NCBI GenBank assembly: GCA_041695085.1
Contig: JBGFRO010000041.1
Coordinates: 1 to 64,000 of the forward strand
DNA from: DYFT01 sp041695085
GTDB lineage: Bacteria; Bacteroidota; Ignavibacteria; UBA10030
Direction: 5' to 3'
Length of the DNA: 64,000 bases
In this document: positions 15,116 through 24,211 of the stretch, piece by piece
Numbering within the stretch: the stretch's first letter is position 1
How the letters are laid out: every line of letters begins with the position of its first letter
Program-made: the position numbers and the translations under genes
The notes under the pieces: model-generated
What the model saw: only the letters and a program-made list of their open reading frames with translations
Told to the model about the DNA's origin: nothing
Databases searched by the model: none

Positions 15116-16447
15116 CTATCGAACAAGATGAAACTGAGTTTGCCTTTTGTAAATCCATCGAACCTCTCCGTCGCCGGTGATCTCTACATCTTCCTCTTGT
15201 GCCGATCTTACCGGCTGACCCTCCCATTCGGGGACGGGAGTCGTCGCCTGTAGCTCAATTGAGAACCACGTGTTGGCCCGCACCGGGACATCTCCCCGCC
15301 CCGGAACTCCCATCTGTCGATCCCACAGGCCAATGAGTGGACCGGCACCGTGCCCATGTTGGCCGATCGGATGAGAATAGACGGTCCCATTGATCCCTTC
15401 CTGTTGCATTTGTTCGCGGACAGCGGCAAGGATTTCGTTCCCTGTCATTCCTACTTTGAGATGTTGCAGGTGAATATCCTGCAACTGATTGCTTTGAGCA
15501 AGGGCATATTTAAGACCTGCGGGGGCGTCCTCCTCTCCCACTCGGAGGACATAGCCCATATGTTGTGTATCGGTGTTGAGCCGCATGGAGGTAATCCCAA
15601 AATCGCAATGCAGCACATCCCCTCTCTCGATCACTGGATTTGTCTTCCTCGTCATATCCTTTGCGCGCCGCTGTACGCTGACACTCGGATGGAACCACGT
15701 GTCATAACCCAGATCCAGCACCTTCTGTCGCATCCACCACACTACGTCATCGGTGCGTGTGAGGCCGGGAGTGATGACCTTGCGTGAAAACGCTTCCGCG
15801 ATGATGGCGTGGACGGTGCGCATCATCGTCCGATAGGTTGGCAGCATCTCCGGGATGCGGAGCGAAATGAAGTCAAGCGGCAACCTTTCCGCCCTCACAA
15901 CGCGTCGGAGCAACTCCGTTCCCAATGCCTCCTGTAATTGCTCCCACTCCCCTGCGCTCAGACCATCCGAGAAGGCGTGGGTGTGAGAGATGTTGACACT
16001 AATGCTCTTCGGATTTCGTTCCTGAATGACTTTCGTCAATAGTTTCCATTGATCTTTTCCCCACAGTTCGGCATTACCGAGCGTCGTGTCTCGATACGCT
16101 ACGTACAAACCTCCTTGAGATGTTCCCCCTAATGCAAGTCGCTCAACGCCGAGCTCCGCCCCACGATCGAAGAAAACATAGATCGTCCGTCTTCGGGCGG
16201 CAAAGGTCGTTGCCGAAACGAGAGAGGTGAAGACAGGATCCTCATTATACTCCCGCATCGGGATGACCCACATCGAGACGTTGTTCTCCCGCATCAGCAT
16301 GGGAAGAATTTTCTCCAGGCGCATCTTAAGCCATTCCTGTTGCATCTCTGCCTGTTGTCGCAACGGTGGGGGGGGCACCACGACTTCCTGGGCGACGAGT
16401 GTCGACGAAAGTAGTGCCATTCCACAATACAAAGCCAGCGGTTTCAT
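15116..16447 (-). CDS. Secreted M24-family metallopeptidase (Xaa-Pro aminopeptidase-like)
   Basis: Creatinase-fold peptidase of 443 residues with an N-terminal signal peptide (about 1-19, cleaved after VAQ). The dinuclear metal ligands follow the M24 pattern: Asp in HCDFGI, Asp in NTDTQHMGY, His in HPIGQHGHG, Glu in FSIELQA, and Glu in the terminal AQEEDVEI. The N-terminal creatinase-like domain is present (NVSMWVIPMREYNEDPVF). Probably an envelope or exported aminopeptidase for proline-containing peptides. Starts at the ATG at 16447, 121 bases downstream of the phosphodiester glycosidase. Confidence 0.9.
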   Translation of the reverse strand: MKPLALYCGMALLSSTLVAQEVVVPPPPLRQQAEMQQEWLKMRLEKILPMLMRENNVSMWVIPMREYNEDPVFTSLVSATTFAARRRTIYVFFDRGAELGVERLALGGTSQGGLYVAYRDTTLGNAELWGKDQWKLLTKVIQERNPKSISVNISHTHAFSDGLSAGEWEQLQEALGTELLRRVVRAERLPLDFISLRIPEMLPTYRTMMRTVHAIIAEAFSRKVITPGLTRTDDVVWWMRQKVLDLGYDTWFHPSVSVQRRAKDMTRKTNPVIERGDVLHCDFGITSMRLNTDTQHMGYVLRVGEEDAPAGLKYALAQSNQLQDIHLQHLKVGMTGNEILAAVREQMQQEGINGTVYSHPIGQHGHGAGPLIGLWDRQMGVPGRGDVPVRANTWFSIELQATTPVPEWEGQPVRSAQEEDVEITGDGEVRWIYKRQTQFHLVR

Positions 16448-16568
16448 TCTTTTACCTTTCTTCGGAATTATTTGCTTCGTTTGAAGACGTGGGGCAGTTG
16501 ACCTGTTTCAAGAGTCCGCGGCCTCAACCCGGCTTTGCGGGATCGACACCCCACCGGGCGATCCATCC

Positions 16569-17711
16569 TCATCGCTGAATCTCTCCTTTGCGTTCGACTA
16601 CCTGCAATGAGTTCGCAACCGCCCGCTCCCCTGTTTTGTCCGATGGCTTGTTGACGACGCGGCCTCGAGCAACCATCGTCGTTGAACCGCCACCATCCAA
16701 GTTCACCGCTTCAGATGCGCCAATGCTCAAGAGAAAATCTGCCATTTCTTGAAAACTCATTCCCACGCTTGCCGGTTGGCGGCCGTCCACAGTACAGAGA
16801 TACAACCGCGTGGTGTCTCTGTTTATCCCAACGAAGGTGCGGGGATGACGCGAACGGAGAAAGACCACTCCGATGCGTTCGCGACCGTTCGTGGAATCAG
16901 AAACGGGTCGTCCTCCTTCGAGTATTCTGCCTCCTCCGCCGACAACTTCCGTGATCCGTCGCAGGTGGGGCTCAAATCCAAGAGAGACCAGCAGAGTATC
17001 GCCCAAGGCAACGCTCTCTTGCGCATCTTTCGCCTCCGGACCACTACCCATCCATAACACTGCCTCGCGCGAACCGATGACATGGCGCTCATCAACATTC
17101 TCATGCGTCACCACCATCCGTAATGTATCTCCGGCGATCCAGCGAGGACTGATCAATTGGAGTGCAAAGGTTTTGCCGGGTACGCTAAACGACGTCGTGC
17201 TGTCGGAATACGATGTATGAAAGACGATCGAGTTGATGCTGTGAGAAGAGTTCACTCCTGCAATTGGATATCGTTTGTTCCCTCGTGTGGCGAACCAGCC
17301 GGCGAACGAGAGGCGCTCGAAGTACGGTTTCCCCTCCTCATCGAACGCAACGTGTGAACGCACGCTGGCGATTCCCTGCACGAACTTGCCGTTCACAACC
17401 TGATTGCCGATAGGCCAACTCGTCTTGAAGCTGAAGAAATCAGCGTTAATAGCGCCGAGAACGGACTGGCCGTTCGAGGAATTCATTTCTACCTGTTTCG
17501 ATGTCTTCTCCAGTCGGGCAGGACGGAACGATTCAACCACATATCGCTTTGTCGTAAGATTGATCTCCAGAACTTTCACTGAATTGGGCTCGTGCAGAGC
17601 GTAACCGTGCAGCATCAGGCCCGGAGAGATCACCTCCGCGATGCCGACAAGCTGAGCTTGAGAGGGAACGTCTGCGACAACAAGCAACAACAAGAAGCAG
17701 AAGCGCCTCAT
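16569..17711 (-). CDS. Phosphodiester glycosidase (NAGPA) family protein, secreted
   Basis: Protein of 380 residues with a signal peptide (MRRFCFLLLLVVADVPSQAQ). It shows the family landmarks INADFFSF, LCTVDGRQP, MADFLLSIGASEAVNLDGGGSTTM and a GERAVANSL tail seen in N-acetylglucosamine-1-phosphodiester alpha-N-acetylglucosaminidase homologues. Bacterial members are thought to cleave sugar phosphodiesters at the cell surface. Its ATG overlaps the stop codon of the upstream YggU-like gene by one base (TGATG), so translation is coupled. Confidence 0.88.
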   Translation of the reverse strand: MRRFCFLLLLVVADVPSQAQLVGIAEVISPGLMLHGYALHEPNSVKVLEINLTTKRYVVESFRPARLEKTSKQVEMNSSNGQSVLGAINADFFSFKTSWPIGNQVVNGKFVQGIASVRSHVAFDEEGKPYFERLSFAGWFATRGNKRYPIAGVNSSHSINSIVFHTSYSDSTTSFSVPGKTFALQLISPRWIAGDTLRMVVTHENVDERHVIGSREAVLWMGSGPEAKDAQESVALGDTLLVSLGFEPHLRRITEVVGGGGRILEGGRPVSDSTNGRERIGVVFLRSRHPRTFVGINRDTTRLYLCTVDGRQPASVGMSFQEMADFLLSIGASEAVNLDGGGSTTMVARGRVVNKPSDKTGERAVANSLQVVERKGEIQR

Positions 17712-17929
17712 CAGACAACCTCGACAGTTTTACGTTTCGACTTATATCCCGCAAGCAGTTTCAAACTGCTCTTGGGTTTCCTGAGGTATGCAGCAAGGAC
17801 TTCGAGAGCCTTCTTATTCGCTTTTCCCTCGACCGGCGGCGACGTCACCCTGATGAGCAGGGATCCGTCTTGCCGCACCTCCACCTCGTTCTTTTTTGAG
17901 TTAGGTCTGACGTGAATGATCAGTTTCAT
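17711..17929 (-). CDS. DUF167 (YggU) family protein
   Basis: Small alpha/beta protein of 72 residues, function unknown. Family features are the N-terminal LIIHVRPNSKKNEV, the VTSPPVEGKANKKALEVLA core and the LLAGYKSKRKTVEV end. The start at 17929 (MKLIIHV) matches other members; a longer frame to 18079 has no similarity to the family. The stop codon overlaps the start of the phosphodiester glycosidase gene. Confidence 0.88.
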   Translation of the reverse strand: MKLIIHVRPNSKKNEVEVRQDGSLLIRVTSPPVEGKANKKALEVLAAYLRKPKSSLKLLAGYKSKRKTVEVV

Positions 17930-18075
17930 GGCAGGTGCGAAAGCACGAATGAAGAATTGTTCGTCGGAAACAAAGAGAGAGGGGATGACGGTTGTCAGAT
18001 CCCACATTAGGCGTGGACAGGTCGGCGAGATATCATGATTCTTCGCTGAGCGAGAAAAGGGAGTCGCGGTGCGAA

Positions 18076-18750
18076 TCACTTCGCGAACTTCCGTTCAACG
18101 TCTGAGATCTTTTGCACACGAGCTTGATGCCGTCCGCCGCCGAACCATGTTTCAAGCCAGACCCGGACGATCGATTTGGCGAGTTCGGCACCCATCACGC
18201 GTCCACCGAGAGTCAGCACGTTTGCGTCGTTGTGTTCACGACTGCTCCGTGCAGCAAACTCTGTCGTACAAGGAACTGCCCGTATACCCGGCACTTTGTT
18301 CGCAACAATCGCTGATGCCACACCAACCGCATCGATCATAATTCCTTTCGATGCTTGGCCGTTCGCGACGAGAGAAGCAACGGCATACGCAAAATCGGGA
18401 TAATCACACGGCTGCTCGGATCGTGTTCCGACATCCGCCACGGTATAACCGACCTCCGTCAAATGCCTTTTTAAGGTTTCCTTCAGCTGAAATCCTCCAT
18501 GATCCGAGCCCAGGGCGATAACCGTTGAGGCGTTGGATGAGCGCGCGTCTATCGGTGAAATATATTCCACCGGTTCGACGCTCAGCTGGGAGGATAAGCT
18601 CTGAACTGCCGTACTGAATTCAATCTGTAATCGAAGGGCCTCATCTCTGGCAGAAGGAGTGATAATCGTACCCGGCTCGATGGACAGCATGCGCAGACCT
18701 TTCTTCGCTGCCTCTCGTACGTCTGCTTCGGTAACGAGACGCCTTTTCAT
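18076..18750 (-). CDS. RpiB/LacA-family protein with N-terminal extension and altered active site
   Basis: Sugar-phosphate isomerase fold of 224 residues. Residues from about 75 on match ribose-5-phosphate isomerase B (ALGSDHGGFQLKE, ADVGT, YPDFA, REHNDANVLTLGGR). The catalytic segment, GILICGTGIGMS in E. coli, reads GIMIDAVGVASA, so the cysteine is replaced by Asp and the GTG anion hole is lost. The N-terminal 70 residues (LVTEADVREAAKKG, PGTIITPSARD) resemble an element found on several microcompartment-associated proteins. The start at 18750 overlaps the rlpA stop codon (ATGA) after GGGGGAGAGG. Classical RpiB activity is doubtful. Confidence 0.8.
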   Translation of the reverse strand: MKRRLVTEADVREAAKKGLRMLSIEPGTIITPSARDEALRLQIEFSTAVQSLSSQLSVEPVEYISPIDARSSNASTVIALGSDHGGFQLKETLKRHLTEVGYTVADVGTRSEQPCDYPDFAYAVASLVANGQASKGIMIDAVGVASAIVANKVPGIRAVPCTTEFAARSSREHNDANVLTLGGRVMGAELAKSIVRVWLETWFGGGRHQARVQKISDVERKFAK

Positions 18751-19265
18751 TCGCCTCTCCCCCATTCAAGAACTTCGAGGCGGACCTTGGCTGTTCCATT
18801 GCGAATCATGTCGAGTTCCTTCGCCGCACCGAGCGTCAGGTCAATGATGCGCCCCTCTTTGAACGGTCCCCGATCATTGATTCGGACGACAACAGACCTC
18901 CCGTTTTCGAGATTCGTTACGCGCACCTTCGTACCGAAGGGAAGAGTGCGATGCGCCGCAGTCAGCCCATGCATGTCGTACGTTTCTCCATTCGAGGTAA
19001 GGCGACCGTGAAACTCATCCGCATAGTATGAAGCAACACCTTCCAGCGTAAGGAGCGCTTTTCCATCGGGGGTTTGGACACGCGGAGCCTCGCGACTCGA
19101 CTCGCTCGTTCGAACGGGCTTGGAGGGGCCGTTCCCCGATGAGGAGTCTGCTGACTTCCCGGCAAATCGAGGGGATGCCGTGCATCCGAAGAGAACGGCG
19201 GCCAAAAGGAGAAGTGTGACGCTGGAGATGTTGCTCTTCACGTGTTTGAAACTTATCTCTTTCAT
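18747..19265 (-). CDS. rlpA: RlpA-like septal ring lytic transglycosylase, lipoprotein
   Basis: Double-psi beta-barrel protein of 172 residues. The DPBB core is GVASYYADEFHGRLTSNGE...AAHRTLPFGTKVRVTN...VRINDRGPF, with the catalytic-type Asp in INDRGP. A lipoprotein signal ends at LFGC (Cys28), followed by a Ser-rich linker. RlpA acts on denuded glycan strands; the C-terminal SPOR domain of proteobacterial members is absent here. Start chosen at 19265 (MKEISFKHV), which places the signal correctly; an ATG 21 codons upstream is less likely. Its stop overlaps the start of the RpiB-like gene. Confidence 0.87.
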   Translation of the reverse strand: MKEISFKHVKSNISSVTLLLLAAVLFGCTASPRFAGKSADSSSGNGPSKPVRTSESSREAPRVQTPDGKALLTLEGVASYYADEFHGRLTSNGETYDMHGLTAAHRTLPFGTKVRVTNLENGRSVVVRINDRGPFKEGRIIDLTLGAAKELDMIRNGTAKVRLEVLEWGRGE

Positions 19266-19352
19266 CGACGACGAAGCATTCCTCTGTTGTCCGTCAACAC
19301 CACGAGCAGAGGCTGACGAGATTCTCACACCAAATCCACTGTCGATGACGCG

Positions 19353-20441
19353 TCACAAATACTCATTCATCTGCTTGCGTCGAATAAAATCGACCACTTC
19401 CTTCACCTCCTGTGATCTCCCCTTCTTACACACGAGAACAGCATCGTCCGTCGCGATAATGATCAGATCACTCACGCCAATCGTGGCGACAAGTTTGTTT
19501 CCCGCGTCGATGTAGTTCCGCGAGGAATCCCGAAGAATAACTTTCCCTTTGATGGCATTTCCATCCGCGTCCTTCTCTGCAAGACGGACCACCTCGTCCC
19601 ACGATCCCACATCACTCCAGCCAAAGTTCCCCTTCACAACATACACGTTCCCTGCTTTCTCCATAACGCCGTAGTCAATGGAGATATTTCGGGTGAGACC
19701 ATAGGCTTGTTCTACCGTCTGTTTGTACGCCGGTGTCCCGATTGTTTGTTGAACGGCCTGCAGCTGTTCGTGCAGGTCGGGTAAGTGGACTTCGATCTCT
19801 TTCAGAATCGTGCTTGCCTTCCAGACGAACATACCGCTGTTCCAGACGAAATCGCCGCTCCGGAGAAACCTCTCCGCCGTCTCCAGATTGGGTTTCTCTG
19901 CAAATGTCTTAACATGATGCACACCCTCGGCCCGATACGGATTGCGGTCGTGCTCTTCATCTTCCACTTGTATGTAGCCGTAACCGGTTTCGGGGTGTGA
20001 AGGAGTGATGCCGATGGTGACGAGGGCCTCCTTCTCTTCTGCAACGCGCAACGCCGTTCTCATCACGCGTGTAAACTCCCCCGTGTCCCTCACCAGGTGG
20101 TCAGAGGGAAGAACAATCATGAGAGCATCAGGATCGAGGCGCCGAATCCACGACGCTGCGAGTCCGATGCAGGGAGCGGTATTCCGGCCGAACGGCTCGA
20201 CCAAAATATTCTCCTTCGGGATGTAGGGAACGAGCTTGACGACCGATTCGTAGTGCACCTTGTTGGTGACAACGAACGTATTGATGCGCTCCACAAGCGA
20301 CTCGATGCGTTGAATCGTGTTCTCGAGGAGCGTTCCCGCGTTCAGGATTTCGAGGAATTGCTTGGGACTGCGTTCCCGACTCCGGGGCCAGAATCGGCTC
20401 CCCACTCCACCCGCCATGATGACGGCAAACGTCTGCGGCAT
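19353..20441 (-). CDS. manC: Mannose-1-phosphate guanylyltransferase
   Basis: Makes GDP-mannose from mannose-1-phosphate and GTP for glycan synthesis. The nucleotidyltransferase signature AGGVGSRFWPRSR...PKQF is at residues 10-29; PSDHLV, GYGYIQ and the FAEKP substrate motif follow, with the C-terminal NYIDAGNKLVATIGVSDL. At 362 residues it lacks the cupin isomerase domain of bifunctional AlgA/ManC proteins. Start ATG at 20441. It is separated by 230 bases from the upstream acidic orphan gene and may have its own promoter. Confidence 0.92.
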   Translation of the reverse strand: MPQTFAVIMAGGVGSRFWPRSRERSPKQFLEILNAGTLLENTIQRIESLVERINTFVVTNKVHYESVVKLVPYIPKENILVEPFGRNTAPCIGLAASWIRRLDPDALMIVLPSDHLVRDTGEFTRVMRTALRVAEEKEALVTIGITPSHPETGYGYIQVEDEEHDRNPYRAEGVHHVKTFAEKPNLETAERFLRSGDFVWNSGMFVWKASTILKEIEVHLPDLHEQLQAVQQTIGTPAYKQTVEQAYGLTRNISIDYGVMEKAGNVYVVKGNFGWSDVGSWDEVVRLAEKDADGNAIKGKVILRDSSRNYIDAGNKLVATIGVSDLIIIATDDAVLVCKKGRSQEVKEVVDFIRRKQMNEYL

Positions 20442-20671
20442 AGTGTATCGTCTCTTACCGGTTGGCTGGTTCGTTACAGTCGATCATCTGGAGCAACGAC
20501 GGCTTCCAAGGAGAGAATGGCAAACAGAACTCCGTAGAAGGCCGGAAAGTAGGAAATATGCTCGCGCGAATATTCTGTGTTTTCTTCAGTGCAACGCCGA
20601 TCGATCTACCGCACATCGTCGATGGAGAAAGCTGTATGGCGCGAGATGTGAGATCGTCCGTTCACGCTTAC

Positions 20672-21421
20672 TTATTCAAAAAGAGATCTAAAATCCCTGA
20701 GTGGTGCAATGCCTTCCTCAAGCAAACCTGCTCGTCCCTCTGGCGGCGTATTTGCCCATTGCGAGACCGGGGAGGAAACATTGGAAAGGATGTTCATCAC
20801 GCGAACGTCATCGAGAAACTGATTATCACTGATATACGTCAAGAACTCTCTGAGGAGGCGACAATACTCCTTATAATCGTCTGCAAACTCGCCCGAATCC
20901 ACTGCGGTACACTCCGCACGAACGCGCTCGAGCAAGCTCGTGCGCGAGTCGTCTCCACTCTGCGTGGCCTCCACGAATTGTTCGAGCAATGCTGCAAACG
21001 CCTTTTCATCCCCCGTCGCAACTTCTTCTGCTGATGCTCTTACGGCCTCATCCATCGGTGGTGTTTGTTCCGGCTCTCCAAATCCCACGAACGAAGCTGG
21101 CTCAGACATCGGCTCGGCCTCGCTCAACGAGCCCATTTCTCCCATTGCCGATCGAAAGGCTGCCAGGACGAGCGTTTCATCTTCCGGACTTGGCGCTTCG
21201 GACAAATTCCGCTCAGCTTTTTCGACAACCCACAAGAGGCTCGTGGCCAGTTCAGAGAAGTTTTGGACTTTGTAAAGCGTCTTCAGTTCTTCCCGGACAT
21301 CAGGAGATGTCTCGAGTCGTTGTTTGATCTTCTGAAAGGTCGCACGCTGCTCCTCGGTGGACAATTCGTTGACCGGAAAGTTATTGAAGAGCGTCTGCAG
21401 GGTGTTGTGTGATGGACTCAT
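20672..21421 (-). CDS. Hypothetical acidic protein coupled to alr
   Basis: I do not recognise a family. It is a soluble protein of 249 residues, rich in Glu and Asp, with no signal peptide or membrane segment and mostly helical character (LSTEEQRATFQKIKQRLE, AFAALLEQFVEATQSG). A low-complexity acidic linker spans about 100-135. The start is taken as the ATG at 21421, because it overlaps the alr stop codon in the ATGA form, a strong sign of translational coupling; the frame extends to 21508 inside alr. Its role next to alanine racemase is unknown. Confidence 0.7.
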   Translation of the reverse strand: MSPSHNTLQTLFNNFPVNELSTEEQRATFQKIKQRLETSPDVREELKTLYKVQNFSELATSLLWVVEKAERNLSEAPSPEDETLVLAAFRSAMGEMGSLSEAEPMSEPASFVGFGEPEQTPPMDEAVRASAEEVATGDEKAFAALLEQFVEATQSGDDSRTSLLERVRAECTAVDSGEFADDYKEYCRLLREFLTYISDNQFLDDVRVMNILSNVSSPVSQWANTPPEGRAGLLEEGIAPLRDFRSLFE

Positions 21422-22560
21422 GGCGATAGGTAGGTTCGTGGGACTCTCGAAGTGACAGCGGTGACGGTTTCCAATGGAACGGTGCCGATTGGCGATGCAA
21501 GATCCCACGCATCGATCATCTCTCTTTTCTGGCGACCAATCAGCACTGCTTCATCCCCCACGCGCACATCTTCTTTCCCCACATCCACCATGACTTGATC
21601 CATACAAATTGTTCCGACGATGGGAAATTTCTTTCCGTGGATCAACGCGGACGCACGTCCGGTTAAGATCCGCGTGATGCCGTCCGCGTAACCGACCGGA
21701 AGGGTTGCGATGCGCGTCCTTCGACTCGCCACAAACCGTTGGTTGTAGCTTACGGCCTCCCCTTTTTCAATCCATTTTACCAACGATACAACTGTCTTCA
21801 AACGCATCGCCGGCCTGAGGGGAATCGACTCACTTGTTTCGAATGATGGATAATACCCATACGTAACGATGCCGGGACGCACCATGGAGAAGTACGACTC
21901 CGGAAGGTCCAGAATGGCACCGCTATTCGCCGCGTGAATCAGTTCCGGTTCGACGCCTTGCCGTGCGAGGGTGTCGAGGGCTTGGTGAAATTCCCGAAGT
22001 TGTCGTCGTGCAAAACGTTTGTCTTTCGCGTCCGAGCTTGCGAAGTGAGTGAAAACCCCTTTGATCTCGATGCGCCGAAAACGTCTGATCGATGTGATGA
22101 ACCTTGCCACGTCAGCCGGTTTCACACCGATGCGGTTCATGCCGGTATCGATCTTGAGGTGAACCGGCAATGTTCGTCGATGCCTTTTCCCGGCCTCATT
22201 GAGTGCATGGCAATCGGGTATCGAACAGACTGTCGCCTCAAGGCGATACCGAGCGTATAAATCCGCCTGCGAAAGCGAAGGAAGCGTGAACACATGGATG
22301 GGAGAATCTACTCCGGCTCGTCGCAGTTCCGCGCCTTCTTCAGCGATGGCGACGCCCAGATACTCCGCATATCTCCCTTCGATAAAGCGGGCGACCTCTC
22401 TTAATCCGTGGCCATAGGCATTTGCTTTGACGACGCCCAATATCCTCACACCTTTTCCCACTTGACGACGGATGCCCGAGAGGTTGAATGCGATAGCGCG
22501 AAGGTCGATTTCGGCGACGGTGGGCCGGGTTATAGCAGCGCGGGACCGGTCAAGGGTCAT
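21418..22560 (-). CDS. alr: Alanine racemase
   Basis: PLP enzyme interconverting L- and D-alanine for peptidoglycan. The cofactor lysine is Lys45 in VVKANAYGHG; the opposing catalytic tyrosine is in AVSYNQRF; further motifs are KIDTGMNRIG, MVRPGI.TYGY, LPVGYADG and GTICMDQVMVDV. The 380-residue length is normal. The start is MTLDRSR at 22560; a GTG or ATG further up would extend into the spacer. The acidic orphan gene overlaps its stop. The MITE-like element lies upstream, between alr and susD. Confidence 0.95.
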   Translation of the reverse strand: MTLDRSRAAITRPTVAEIDLRAIAFNLSGIRRQVGKGVRILGVVKANAYGHGLREVARFIEGRYAEYLGVAIAEEGAELRRAGVDSPIHVFTLPSLSQADLYARYRLEATVCSIPDCHALNEAGKRHRRTLPVHLKIDTGMNRIGVKPADVARFITSIRRFRRIEIKGVFTHFASSDAKDKRFARRQLREFHQALDTLARQGVEPELIHAANSGAILDLPESYFSMVRPGIVTYGYYPSFETSESIPLRPAMRLKTVVSLVKWIEKGEAVSYNQRFVASRRTRIATLPVGYADGITRILTGRASALIHGKKFPIVGTICMDQVMVDVGKEDVRVGDEAVLIGRQKREMIDAWDLASPIGTVPLETVTAVTSRVPRTYLSP

Positions 22561-22701
22561 GGAGCGATCGTTTGTGGGTCCGTCCGAACAATGGCACAAT
22601 TGTCGGTCAAAAATTCGGCTTGAATATACTCCTTCTCCGTTTGAATGTCAACGTAACCGCCTGCGCGCATCTCCGGTGATCGGGCGATACGACCAAAAAA
22701 A

Positions 22702-22829
22702 GTCCGAGGTTGTGCAAAAAGTTCAATCGACGTGATGTGCGAGTTCGAGATTTCAGGAATTCAGATTGTTTTCTCAACACCAACGTGGGCGAGAAGGCTT
22801 CTCGCCCTACATTTTGCACAACCTCGGAC
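22702..22829. mobile_element. MITE-like element with perfect 18-bp terminal inverted repeats
   Basis: GTCCGAGGTTGTGCAAAA (22702-22719) and its exact reverse complement (22812-22829) enclose 92 bases, total 128. Inside is a second perfect hairpin, GGGCGAGAA/TTCTCGCCC (22787-22807, loop GGC). There is no open reading frame of note and no clear target duplication. Such a short, terminally inverted, non-coding unit fits a miniature inverted-repeat element; as the only structure between susD and alr it could also stop transcription. Confidence 0.55.
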
Positions 22830-22870
22830 GTCGATCACTACATCTGAGAACGCCTTCCTGTTATGCGTTC

Positions 22871-24163
22871 TCAAAACGCTGGATCGGGAGGAGTGTTGGG
22901 ATTGGAAAGACGTTCGGTATCGGGATACGGCAACCAGTTGCGTGTGCGATCTGAGTTCGGCTTGCCAAATCGCCTGGAATCACCAAGAAGCAAACCGGTA
23001 ATGAATAACTCGTACTGCCGCTGACGAAAGATTTCTTCCAGCATCGCCGCTTGTGTCGAGAGCTGTGCAGCTGTCTTCGGTGGGAGTCCCGCTCCGATTC
23101 CGGCTGGGTCGGAAGCCGCAGTTTTCGTCCGGACACGATTCACTTCAGTTAATGCGTTTACCAAATCGTTCTTCCGCGCGTACGCTTCAGCCTTGATCAA
23201 CATGATCTCACCCGGAAGGTAGACATAATACTTCGCAGCATCTGTTTTGAACTGATTGAAATCGTCCACCGGTTTTCCATGAAACGAGGTTTGGTTCGAA
23301 GGAGAGACCCAATAGGCGACCCGCCCATCGCCGGCCTCAGCATTCAGACGCCAGCTGCGAGCAGGCTTGTAGTAGACAAGTTGAATGGTAATGAGGAAGA
23401 TCGGATTGCGTGCGTTGGTGCTGTTATAGAACAGCGTCGACGTTTTGGACAAATCCACGCTGTTCGCCGCCGCAATCGCTTTATCATAATCCCCCTTTAT
23501 GAGAGCATAGCGAGCGATCATCGCGCGAATCGTGTTAGTTAAATCAAACCCGATTCCAAGCACGTTGGAATTAAAATCGGCAGACGGTGGTGTGGTCGTA
23601 ATTTCCACTTGTGCTTCTTCGAAGAGCGTGATGACGTAATTCAATGCCGTCGTCCGATCGACGAAGGTCGGGGTGATGGAGGTTGTGACCTCAATCGGCA
23701 CACGTTCATATGCTTCTATTAACTCCCCGATGCTCATCCCTTTGATCAGCTTTGCAAGAGCGATGATACCGCTCCGTGTACCTGGGATCAATGGTACGGT
23801 CGGAGCGTAGGTGATCAAATCTTCCGCCGACTTGATTGCCCGGTAATGGCCGCTCCACATATTGTTGACCGTCCCGTTAAAGCCCTGAACGTCGCTTCCT
23901 CCAGTTTCAAGCTCTCTGAGCCCAAGCACGGAAGCGGGCATCGTAAAGTACCAGCGGGTAAGAAAATTGGAGACCTCGATCGTTTCGTTGATCGTTTCGC
24001 CATACTGCGCCTGCATGCCGATTGCGAGCGCTTTGATTCCCTCGACGCTGCCCAGCACTTGTGCATCGGTCGGGGCATTGGGATTCAACTGGTTGAGCTC
24101 ACATCCTGCCGTGACTATCAGGAGTGCGCTGCACGCAAACAGTGTGAGAATGTTCGATTTCAT
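22871..24163 (-). CDS. SusD/RagB-family outer-membrane glycan-binding lipoprotein
   Basis: Surface lipoprotein of 430 residues that caps a SusC transporter. A lipoprotein signal ends at LIVTAGC (Cys21). Family features are LNPNAPTD after the signal, the TPR-like helices, and the C-terminal EIMLIKAEAYARKNDLVNALTEVNRVR followed by EIFRQRQYELFITG.LLGDSRRFG. It follows susC by 48 bases on the same strand. Nearby genes for a polysaccharide deacetylase and a GH18-like protein suggest an amino-sugar-containing ligand, but the ligand is not readable from this sequence. Confidence 0.92.
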   Translation of the reverse strand: MKSNILTLFACSALLIVTAGCELNQLNPNAPTDAQVLGSVEGIKALAIGMQAQYGETINETIEVSNFLTRWYFTMPASVLGLRELETGGSDVQGFNGTVNNMWSGHYRAIKSAEDLITYAPTVPLIPGTRSGIIALAKLIKGMSIGELIEAYERVPIEVTTSITPTFVDRTTALNYVITLFEEAQVEITTTPPSADFNSNVLGIGFDLTNTIRAMIARYALIKGDYDKAIAAANSVDLSKTSTLFYNSTNARNPIFLITIQLVYYKPARSWRLNAEAGDGRVAYWVSPSNQTSFHGKPVDDFNQFKTDAAKYYVYLPGEIMLIKAEAYARKNDLVNALTEVNRVRTKTAASDPAGIGAGLPPKTAAQLSTQAAMLEEIFRQRQYELFITGLLLGDSRRFGKPNSDRTRNWLPYPDTERLSNPNTPPDPAF

Positions 24164-24211
24164 GGTATGATCCTTTTTTCAAAGTGATTCGTGAGGTCGT
24201 CGCTTGACGCA

